From: Bacteroidales bacterium
GTDB lineage: Bacteria > Bacteroidota > Bacteroidia > Bacteroidales > JALTDM01
DNA length: 16,114 nucleotides
Assembly (NCBI GenBank): GCA_027073875.1
Contig: JALTEO010000414.1
Coordinates: forward strand, 1-16,114
Reading direction: 5' to 3'
In this document: one piece after another, positions 7,634 to 13,459 of the stretch
How the letters are laid out: the number at the start of each line of letters is the position of its first letter
Numbering within the stretch: the first letter of the stretch is position 1
Made by a program: the position numbers and the translations under genes
Notes under the pieces: generated by a model
What the model was told of the DNA's origin: nothing
Databases searched by the model: none
Seen by the model: the letters and a program-made list of their open reading frames with translations, nothing else

Positions 7634-8344
7634 TTATTCGCCTTTTTCGTTTAATACTGTATAAACTACACCTGTTAATTCTGCAGCTACCTTAAAGCCA
7701 ACTGCAATGTAAATAATCGGGATGATTCCACCTGTAAATAAATCATTTAATGTACCTGCTGCTCCGACAGAAATGAAATTTTCAAGAAAATCTTTTCCCA
7801 AAATCAATCCAACAATTCCAATACCTGCAAAAGTAACACCTGCCAATGATTCAACCCAAGTTAATACATTGTGTGATACTTTATAATCTTGATAAGCCAT
7901 CAACATTAATAAAAAGCCGGTAGCAATAATTACACCTCCTTGAAAACCTCCACCCGGAGATAAATGTCCATGGATAAATACATAAGCACCGAGTAAAATA
8001 ATTGGTGCAAATAATAACCGTGAACCGGATTGCATGATTTTACTTGACCCAAATAAAACTGCTTTTTCTTCACCATGTTTGCGTTTCCGATAAAGAATAC
8101 TTCCAAGAGCAGTAACAGCTAAAAATAAAACAGTTACTTCTCCAAGTGTATCAAAACCTCTAAAGTTAACAACAATAGAAGTTACAGAATTGGGAACATT
8201 TAATACATTAGGTGATTTATCCAGATAGAAGTCCCGCACATTACCGTCAGGAAGTCTATTTTCGCCAAATGGGATTAGTGAAAAAACATACACCATATAA
8301 TATCCCATTGCAGCCAGTAAAAGAAAAACAATTACTTTCTTCAT
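7634..8344 (-). CDS. mrpB: MbhE-like (MrpA C-terminal) domain fused to MrpB/MnhB domain
   Basis: This 236-residue membrane protein combines two modules that are separate subunits in P. furiosus Mbh. Residues 1-86 contain VNFRGFDTLGEVTVLFLAV (59-77), the hallmark of the extreme C-terminus of MrpA and of MbhE. Residues about 100-232 are an MnhB domain with GHLSPGGGFQGGVIIATG (126-143) and FKVAAELTG (217-225). In Mrp antiporters these domains help form the sodium path next to MrpC and MrpD. The start overlaps the stop of the preceding DUF4040 gene by 4 bases, and the next gene follows after 2 bases. The sequence is continuous and in frame, so the fusion looks genuine rather than a sequencing join. 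Confidence 0.92.
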   Translation of the reverse strand: MKKVIVFLLLAAMGYYMVYVFSLIPFGENRLPDGNVRDFYLDKSPNVLNVPNSVTSIVVNFRGFDTLGEVTVLFLAVTALGSILYRKRKHGEEKAVLFGSSKIMQSGSRLLFAPIILLGAYVFIHGHLSPGGGFQGGVIIATGFLLMLMAYQDYKVSHNVLTWVESLAGVTFAGIGIVGLILGKDFLENFISVGAAGTLNDLFTGGIIPIIYIAVGFKVAAELTGVVYTVLNEKGE

Positions 8345-8625
8345 TTGCTTGATTTTTTAACTCCGCTTTTTTCAACATCATGCTCGTAACGCATTGTATT
8401 ACGGATAGTAATTACAAAAATAATGGTTGTTAAAGCTACGCCAATAGCAGCTTCTGTCAGTGCAACATCAGGTGCCTGCAAAAGATAAAAGAACACAGAT
8501 ATAATCAGACTAACTACTGAAGTTCCAAGAACGGCATATAGCAAATCTTTTTGAATGACAGCATAAATAGCTGCTGTCAGTAAGATAATTGCTAAAATAA
8601 TAAAAACAACTAAATAGAGTGTCAT
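8341..8625 (-). CDS. mbxD: MbhD-like subunit (DUF4040, MrpA C-terminal region homologue)
   Basis: This small protein of 94 residues has three membrane helices. The motif APDVALTEAAIGVAL (residues 51-65) is the signature of the DUF4040/MbhD family and of the corresponding region near the C-terminus of MrpA, where the conserved Asp and Glu lie in the ion path. The C-terminus is short and basic (VEKSGVKKSSK). It overlaps the MrpG-like gene upstream and the MbhE-MrpB gene downstream by 4 bases on each side, so it is firmly embedded in the operon. The large N-terminal antiporter part of MrpA is absent here; the two antiporter-like subunits encoded further on supply that function. Confidence 0.92.
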   Translation of the reverse strand: MTLYLVVFIILAIILLTAAIYAVIQKDLLYAVLGTSVVSLIISVFFYLLQAPDVALTEAAIGVALTTIIFVITIRNTMRYEHDVEKSGVKKSSK

Positions 8626-9014
8626 GCTTTGTCCTCCTCTTTTTCAGTTTGAAATTGTTCTTTATAAGCATCGTAATCATCGCCACCTTTAATTAATGGT
8701 TTGATGCCATTTTTATAAGCACCTCTTGCTAAAGCATGGGAACTAATAGGATTAGATAATGCAATAAATATAACCAAAATGAATGCTTTTACAAACCAGT
8801 TGGTTTGCAAGGATCCATCCGGCATTACTTGTGCCATTTGTAAAAATCCAATACCCAAGATGAGACTCATTCCACCAAGGGTAGATGCTTTTGTTCCTGC
8901 TTGTAACCTGTCGTAAAGGTCAGGCATACGGTAAATTCCTAATCCACCGAGAAAAGAAAAAATACTCCCGAGTGCAATTAAGAACAGTCCTAAATAGTGA
9001 TATACTTGAATCAT
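8622..9014 (-). CDS. mrpG: MrpG/MnhG/MbhC-like subunit
   Basis: This protein has 130 residues and three hydrophobic helices, of the PhaG/MnhG/YufB family of monovalent-cation antiporter subunits. The diagnostic segment is GLGIYRMPDLYDRLQAGTKA (residues 24-43), followed by STLGGMSLILGIG, and a later ALSNPISSHALARGAY stretch typical of the family's third helix. The C-terminal tail beyond residue 105 is hydrophilic and acidic (DDYDAYKEQFQTEKEEDKA). It overlaps the MrpF-like gene by 4 bases upstream and the MbhD-like gene by 4 bases downstream. It acts as a structural part of the sodium/proton-translocating module. Confidence 0.94.
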   Translation of the reverse strand: MIQVYHYLGLFLIALGSIFSFLGGLGIYRMPDLYDRLQAGTKASTLGGMSLILGIGFLQMAQVMPDGSLQTNWFVKAFILVIFIALSNPISSHALARGAYKNGIKPLIKGGDDYDAYKEQFQTEKEEDKA

Positions 9015-9280
9015 AAGGCACCCTCCAAATATCTAGCAATTACAATTACGCCTATAAATCCTAATACGCCATAAACAAGGGCGACATCAAGATAAATAAA
9101 GCGTTGAAATAAATAACCGGCTAATACCAGTCCGGCTACTGAAATTGTTGTTAAAGTATCGAGTGCTACTGTTCTGTCGGCAGCCGTAGGACCTTTAACG
9201 AAACGAAAAAAGGCAAAAAGGATTCCTAAAATAACAAACCCTAATGCGACATAAATAACATATTGTGTTAGTACATCCAT
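9011..9280 (-). CDS. mrpF: MrpF/MnhF/MbhB-like subunit
   Basis: This 89-residue protein has three membrane helices and belongs to the MrpF (PhaF/MnhF) family. The conserved RFVKGPTAADRTVALDTLTT (residues 26-45), with the invariant Asp in ADR and a second in ALD, identifies it. In Mrp and Mbh structures this subunit packs against MrpE and MrpG. It starts 2 bases after the MrpE-like stop and overlaps the MrpG-like start by 4 bases. Length and composition are normal for the family. Confidence 0.93.
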   Translation of the reverse strand: MDVLTQYVIYVALGFVILGILFAFFRFVKGPTAADRTVALDTLTTISVAGLVLAGYLFQRFIYLDVALVYGVLGFIGVIVIARYLEGAL

Positions 9281-9282
9281 AA

Positions 9283-9798
9283 TTAAAATATTTTAAGTAG
9301 GATTTTTTCAAACGATTCTGCAATGTCTTTAAATGCTTGTTCAGGATCGGTTGATTTTACATCAATCCAATGAACATAAAAAGTATCATCGACTATATCA
9401 ACGGAAAGAGTTCCCGGTGTGAGCGTAATACTGTTTGCCAAAACCATTTTGGCATAGTCAGATTTTAAATTAGTTTTAAATTTTACTATGCCGGGGTTAA
9501 TAGGTAGACTCGGAGAGATAACCCTTCGGGCAACATCAAAATTAGCTTTTAGTAATTCACGAATAAATACTAAGATATATACCACTATAAAAAATATTGT
9601 TTTTGGCATCAGAAATTTTAATGTACAACATTGTAGGAACTTACTTGTTATTAGTGCAATCAAAAAACTTGTTATAACTCCGATAAGAACTTCTTGCTTT
9701 GCCAAGGTTGCCGTGAATGCCAACCATACAAGAAATAAGAATCCCCAAGTTAAGAAGAACTGAGAGATTTTACCGGTTAAAGATGTTGATTCTTCCAT
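9283..9798 (-). CDS. mrpE: MrpE/MnhE/MbhA-like subunit, first gene of the Mbx-type operon
   Basis: This 171-residue protein belongs to the MrpE/PhaE/MnhE family. It has two to three hydrophobic helices in the first 80 residues, then a soluble C-terminal domain with LANSITLTPGTLSVDI (residues 120-135), the family hallmark, and YVHWIDV (141-147). It opens the 13-gene operon: the upstream 91 bases hold no gene, while the next gene begins 2 bases after its stop. MrpE first, followed by F and G, is the order of the archaeal Mbh and Mbx operons (A, B, C) rather than of classical mrpABCDEFG operons. The ATG at 9796-9798 fits the family's N-terminus. Confidence 0.93.
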   Translation of the reverse strand: MEESTSLTGKISQFFLTWGFLFLVWLAFTATLAKQEVLIGVITSFLIALITSKFLQCCTLKFLMPKTIFFIVVYILVFIRELLKANFDVARRVISPSLPINPGIVKFKTNLKSDYAKMVLANSITLTPGTLSVDIVDDTFYVHWIDVKSTDPEQAFKDIAESFEKILLKIF

Positions 9799-9889
9799 AT
9801 ATTATGTTATTAAAAAGTGGTGCAATGATAATACTTTATTTTTTTTCAAAGGCAGACAAAAGATGATTTGAAATATATTTTAAAACACA
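9799..9889 (-). promoter_or_regulatory. Intergenic region upstream of the Mbx-type operon with a weak -7 candidate
   Basis: This short A/T-rich stretch precedes the first gene of the operon. Read on the minus strand, 9823-9830 is TATCATTG, five of six defined positions of the Bacteroidetes TAnnTTTG box, and leaves 24 bases to the ATG. That spacing is close to the 20 and 22 bases at the two better candidates in this window. Two other five-of-six matches lie further up (9847-9854 and 9870-9877). No convincing -33 element and no stem-loop were seen. A promoter is expected here from gene layout; the exact box is uncertain. Confidence 0.35.
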
Positions 9890-10891
9890 TTAATCTAAAT
9901 CATATTCTCTTCCACCAAAGTATTTCATGAACTGAACTCGCTCATAAACAGCAGGATTTTCGCTTTTTGCCTGACTCATTTTACCACGGAAATCGTCAAT
10001 AGAATTAAAGTTGTGTTTCTCCATCCATGCTTTAATTTCATCAAGCATTGTTGTAATTTCGTTTAAACCTTTTTCGTAAAAAACAGAAACTGCTTGAACG
10101 GCAGTGGCACCGGCTAACAATAATTTAATTGCGGCTTTACTGTCATGAACACCGGTTGATGCTATGATGTTTGTATTTACTCTACCGGATAAAATAGAAA
10201 CCCAACGCAATGTTTGATGTAAATCAGAAGCAGAACTTAAAACATTAGTTGGCAATACTTCAAAGTTGTCAATATCAAAGTCCGGAGTAAAAAAGCGATT
10301 GAATAAAACCAATCCATTAACGCCTGTTTCAGAAAGTTTTTTAACTGTTCCTGCTAAATTAGAAAAATAGTAACTCATTTTTAATGCAACGGGAATAGAA
10401 ATTTCTGATTTAATTTTTTTTGCAATTCCCATATAAATGTCTTCTATTTCCTGTGCAGATTTTTCAAAGTCAGAAGGCATGATGAAAAGATTTAATTCTA
10501 ATGCATCAGCTCCGGCGGCTTCTATCTTTTTTGCGAAATAGGTCCATTCATGATTGCTTTTACAATTGATGCTTCCAATAACCGGAATATTTACTGTTTT
10601 TTTAGCTTCCTCAATTAAAGCAATATATTTCTTAATATTATCTTCTTTAATTTTGAAATCGAAATAATCCAGGTATTCGTCTGTTTCTCCGAATTGAGCA
10701 TTATCTTTTTTTAATACATCTTCATACTCATTATAAATTTCTTCTTCGAAGATAGACTTCATGATAACTGCTCCGGCACCGGCAGCTTCAATTTTTTTAA
10801 TATTGGTAATTGAGTTGGCAAGATTTGAACTTCCAACAACGATGGGAGATTTTAGCTTTAATCCCATATAATTTACTGATAAGTCGGTCAT
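9890..10891 (-). CDS. Dihydroorotate-dehydrogenase-like FMN protein lacking the catalytic SCPN motif
   Basis: This 333-residue TIM-barrel flavoprotein is related to class 1 dihydroorotate dehydrogenases. The N-terminus NYMGLKLKSPIVVGSSNLA (residues 7-25) and MKSIFEEEI (44-52) match the family. The C-terminal ASTGVHDSKAAIKLLLAGA (244-262) is the FMN phosphate-binding region. In true DHODs the segment after ELNL reads SCPN, with the class 1A catalytic Cys and a substrate Asn. Here it is ELNLFIMPSD (132-141), and the later Asn-Thr substrate motif is also absent (VLFNRFFTPDF, 195-205). It is therefore probably not PyrD; its substrate is unknown. Related proteins are commonly annotated as DHOD-like. 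It follows the Nfn pair on the same strand but has its own promoter-like box, and 91 bases separate it from the Mbx-type operon. Confidence 0.88.
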   Translation of the reverse strand: MTDLSVNYMGLKLKSPIVVGSSNLANSITNIKKIEAAGAGAVIMKSIFEEEIYNEYEDVLKKDNAQFGETDEYLDYFDFKIKEDNIKKYIALIEEAKKTVNIPVIGSINCKSNHEWTYFAKKIEAAGADALELNLFIMPSDFEKSAQEIEDIYMGIAKKIKSEISIPVALKMSYYFSNLAGTVKKLSETGVNGLVLFNRFFTPDFDIDNFEVLPTNVLSSASDLHQTLRWVSILSGRVNTNIIASTGVHDSKAAIKLLLAGATAVQAVSVFYEKGLNEITTMLDEIKAWMEKHNFNSIDDFRGKMSQAKSENPAVYERVQFMKYFGGREYDLD

Positions 10892-10913
10892 AATGGTTTT
10901 GTTTTTTATTGGA

Positions 10914-10921
10914 CAAAAATA
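10914..10921 (-). promoter_or_regulatory. Bacteroidetes -7 box (TAnnTTTG) for the DHOD-like gene
   Basis: The minus strand reads TATTTTTG, a full match to the Bacteroidetes TAnnTTTG consensus, ending 22 bases before the ATG at 10889-10891. It lies in the 66-base gap after the GltA-like gene, in very A/T-rich sequence, so chance matches are possible. I see no clear TTTG -33 element at the expected distance. Confidence 0.5.
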
Positions 10922-10957
10922 ATCTAAATAGTTATATATTTAATATAAAATAAAATA

Positions 10958-12445
10958 TTAATTGGCAGCAACTTTTTGCTGAATGTATTGATGTATTCCG
11001 GCAGCAGCTCTTCTGCCGTCACCCATAGCGAGGATGACAGTAGCACCGCCACGAACAATATCACCACCGGCAAAAATATCTTCTATAGAAGACTGCATGG
11101 TTTCTTTATCTACGACAATAGTTCCCCATTTAGTTGCTTCCAAATCAGGTAAAACGGCTGGAATCAATGGGTTTGGAGAAACACCTACACTGACAATAAC
11201 CATGTCAACATCTACTAAAAACTCAGAACCTTCGATAGGCACAGGTTTTCTTCGTCCTGAAGCATCGGGTTCGCCTAATTCCATTTTCTGAACTTTCATT
11301 TGTTTTACGCGTCCTTTGTCGTCAGCGAAATATTCAATTGGGTTGTGTAATAAATGGAATTCAACACCTTCTTCTTTGGCATGTTTAATTTCTTCTACAC
11401 GAGCCGGCATTTGCTCTTCGGAACGACGATAATAAATCATAGCTCTTTCGGCACCCAGTCGTTTAGCCGTTCTCACAGCATCCATAGCGGTATTACCACC
11501 GCCGATTACTGCAATGTTTTTTGCAAATGGAACCGGTGTATCATATTCACCATCGGCAGCATGCATTAAATTTACACGCGTCAGATATTCGTTGCATGAT
11601 AAAATATTGATTGCATTCTCACCGGGAATATTCATAAAGTTAGGTAAGCCGGCACCACTACCTGTAAAGAAAGCTTCGTAACCTTGAGCCCTCAGGTCGT
11701 CAAATGTGGCTGTTTTTCCGACGATGAAGTTAGTTTCAAATTTTATTCCCATTTTTTCAAGGTTGCGTATTTCTGTTTCAACGATGGTGTTTGGTAAACG
11801 GAATTCAGGAATACCATATTTCAATACACCGCCCAATTCGTGGAGGGCTTCAAATACTGTAACATCGTAACCATATTTTATTAAGTCAGCAGCACATGCC
11901 AAGCCGGCAGGTCCTGAACCGATGACAGCTACTTTGCGATTATTTTTAGCACTGACTTCAGGAATTGCCATCTTACCTGAATTGCGTTCGTAGTCAGCGG
12001 CAAATCTTTCAAGATAACCAATGGCTACAGCGGGTTTTTTCAGTTTTTTTGTATAGAAACAATTGGCTTCACATTGAATTTCTTGAGGACAAACACGACC
12101 ACAAACAGCAGGTAGTGTATTGGTTTCTTTCAAAGCAGAAGCGGCTTCCAAGAATTCGCCTTTTTCAATATGTTTAATAAATTTTGGAATATGGATTCCT
12201 ACCGGACAGCCGGATACACAAGTTGGGTCCGGACAGTCTAAACAACGGCGGGCTTCAGCAAGAGCTTGTTCCGTTGTTAATCCCATATTAACTTCGCTAT
12301 AGTCTTTGTTACGGACATTAGGGTCACCTTCGGGCATTTTTACCCGTTCCATTTGTGTCCGTTCTTTACTTTTTATTGTTTTGCGTAATTCATTACGCCA
12401 TTCTTCGCTTCGTTCTGCTTTTAGAATTTCTATAATATTTTCCAT
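10958..12445 (-). CDS. gltA: NfnB-type large subunit (NADPH-dependent GltA/SudA-like flavoprotein with two N-terminal [4Fe-4S] sites)
   Basis: This 495-residue cytoplasmic flavoprotein belongs to the family of the glutamate synthase small subunit, NfnB and SudA. The N-terminal Fe-S domain carries C68, C71, C76, C80 and C115, C119, C125, C129. An FAD-binding Rossmann fold follows at VIGSGPAGLACAA (174-186), then an NADPH-binding fold at VIGGGNTAMDA (313-323) with the arginine pair in YYRRSEEQMPA (338-348), and the closing FAD motif FAGGDIVRGGATVI (458-471). The start lies 9 bases after the stop of the small-subunit gene. That partner makes an Nfn enzyme, which couples NADPH to ferredoxin and NAD+ by electron bifurcation, the best reading; no large glutamate synthase subunit is encoded nearby. 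Annotation as glutamate synthase is the common alternative. Confidence 0.9.
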   Translation of the reverse strand: MENIIEILKAERSEEWRNELRKTIKSKERTQMERVKMPEGDPNVRNKDYSEVNMGLTTEQALAEARRCLDCPDPTCVSGCPVGIHIPKFIKHIEKGEFLEAASALKETNTLPAVCGRVCPQEIQCEANCFYTKKLKKPAVAIGYLERFAADYERNSGKMAIPEVSAKNNRKVAVIGSGPAGLACAADLIKYGYDVTVFEALHELGGVLKYGIPEFRLPNTIVETEIRNLEKMGIKFETNFIVGKTATFDDLRAQGYEAFFTGSGAGLPNFMNIPGENAINILSCNEYLTRVNLMHAADGEYDTPVPFAKNIAVIGGGNTAMDAVRTAKRLGAERAMIYYRRSEEQMPARVEEIKHAKEEGVEFHLLHNPIEYFADDKGRVKQMKVQKMELGEPDASGRRKPVPIEGSEFLVDVDMVIVSVGVSPNPLIPAVLPDLEATKWGTIVVDKETMQSSIEDIFAGGDIVRGGATVILAMGDGRRAAAGIHQYIQQKVAAN

Positions 12446-12454
12446 AATGGATAT

Positions 12455-13282
12455 TTATTTTTGAGTTGCTAAATATTTTTCGTAGGCAGCCACCTCATTA
12501 TCTTTGTATGCTCCCAGACGCAACATCATTTCGTCAAAGTCAATTTGATGTGCATCAAATTCAGGTCCGTCAATACAAACGAATTTTGTTCTTCCACCTA
12601 CAGTTACACGACAAGCACCACACATTCCCGTGCCGTCAACCATAATGGTATTCAAACTGGCAACGGAAGGGATATTGTATTTTTTAGTCGTTAATGCTGA
12701 GAATTTCATCATAATGGCAGGACCAATCATAATGGCTTCGTTAACCTTTTCGCGTTGGATAACTTCTTCCATTCCTTGGGTTACCAAACCTTTTTTTCCG
12801 TAAGATCCGTCGTCGGTCATAACAATTACCTCATCGGAGAATTTTCGCACTTGTTCTTCGAGAATAATTAAATCTTTAGAACGGGCAGCCAAGACAGAAA
12901 TTACACGATTACCAATTTTATGATGTGCTTCAATAATTGGTAATAGCGGTGCAATACCAACGCCACCACCGGCAGCAAGTACGGTACCAACTTTTTCTAC
13001 ATCGGTTGCTTTCCCAAGCGGACCAACAACATCCAACAAATAATCGCCTTCATTCATATTGGCAATTTTGGTGCTGGTAACGCCTACCGTTTGAATGATT
13101 AAATTGATGGTACCTTCTTCAATATTAGCACCGGCAATAGTTAAAGGTATTCTTTCACCTTTTGCATCGGTGCGAACAATTACAAAATGTCCTGCTTTTC
13201 TGCTTTTAGCAATCATTGGGGCTTCTACCCAAATGCTAACAACTTTATCAGAAAAAAATTCTTTGTGTATTATTTTATTCAT
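12455..13282 (-). CDS. nfnA: NfnA-type small subunit (sulfide/dihydroorotate dehydrogenase-like FAD/NAD-binding protein with [2Fe-2S])
   Basis: This 275-residue protein belongs to the ferredoxin-reductase-like family that includes PyrK, SudB and NfnA. ERIPLTIA (residues 43-50) is the FAD-binding motif and VLAAGGGVGIAPLLPI (101-116) the NAD-binding loop. Near the C-terminus VDGTGMCGACRV (215-226) and FVCIDGPEFDAH (234-245) supply D216, C221, C224 and C236 for a [2Fe-2S] cluster, matching the Asp-plus-three-Cys pattern of NfnA. In Nfn this subunit binds NAD(H) and passes electrons to the large subunit. The large subunit gene follows after 9 bases, so they form one unit. PyrK is less likely because the neighbouring DHOD-like protein lacks the catalytic motif and is separated by the large subunit. 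Confidence 0.9.
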   Translation of the reverse strand: MNKIIHKEFFSDKVVSIWVEAPMIAKSRKAGHFVIVRTDAKGERIPLTIAGANIEEGTINLIIQTVGVTSTKIANMNEGDYLLDVVGPLGKATDVEKVGTVLAAGGGVGIAPLLPIIEAHHKIGNRVISVLAARSKDLIILEEQVRKFSDEVIVMTDDGSYGKKGLVTQGMEEVIQREKVNEAIMIGPAIMMKFSALTTKKYNIPSVASLNTIMVDGTGMCGACRVTVGGRTKFVCIDGPEFDAHQIDFDEMMLRLGAYKDNEVAAYEKYLATQK

Positions 13283-13459
13283 CTTTCTTTTTTTAAGAAT
13301 GCCAAATATAGAATTGATTTTTTTTTATTAATATGTAAAAAAGCACATAATTGAGAAAGATAATTAATTTTGTTTGTAGTGTTTTGATTTACAATATGTT
13401 AATGTAATATGTTTTACAGCAATGAATAAAAATTGTAACGAATTGAATAAAAGGGGGGG
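13283..13459. other. Intergenic region between lptD and the nfnA-gltA unit
   Basis: This 177-base region is A/T-rich and without a credible coding frame. It contains the nfnA -7 candidate, a T9 run on the plus strand at 13318-13326, a pair of 8-base direct repeats AATATGTT at 13393-13400 and 13406-13413 (13-base period), and a G7 run at 13453-13459 touching the lptD stop codon. I found no convincing rho-independent terminator hairpin after lptD. Confidence 0.7.
13303..13310 (-). promoter_or_regulatory. Bacteroidetes -7 box (TAnnTTTG) for the nfnA-gltA unit
   Basis: The minus strand reads TATATTTG, a full match to TAnnTTTG, leaving 20 bases to the nfnA ATG at 13280-13282. A nine-base A tract (minus strand, 13318-13326) lies just upstream of it. 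No clear -33 TTTG is seen, but the position directly ahead of a two-gene unit and the spacing support it. Confidence 0.55.

Noticed and set aside
1..9798. Annotation as NADH:quinone oxidoreductase (nuo operon)
   Set aside because: No NuoE, NuoF, NuoG, NuoJ or standard NuoA is present. MrpE, F, G, B and C and MbhD homologues are interleaved in Mbx order.
5767..9798. A stand-alone Mrp Na+/H+ antiporter operon
   Set aside because: There is no full-length MrpA, the order is E-F-G-D-E/B-C-D, and the run continues without a gap into the NuoH/B/C/D/I-like redox genes.
9839..9846. T8 run as a plus-strand rho-independent terminator
   Set aside because: No GC-rich stem precedes it and no plus-strand gene ends there.
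9890..10891. pyrD for pyrimidine synthesis
   Set aside because: The catalytic and substrate-binding motifs of dihydroorotate dehydrogenase are missing although the fold and FMN features are present.
10958..12445. Glutamate synthase small subunit acting in nitrogen assimilation
   Set aside because: No large glutamate synthase subunit is nearby, and the adjacent [2Fe-2S] FAD/NAD-binding partner is the Nfn/Sud arrangement. The family name alone is not evidence for glutamate synthesis.
13393..13413. Direct repeat AATATGTT twice with a 13-base period as a regulator-binding site
   Set aside because: It is short, A/T-only apart from one G per unit, and lies about 110 bases upstream of nfnA with no further symmetry, so chance is sufficient.
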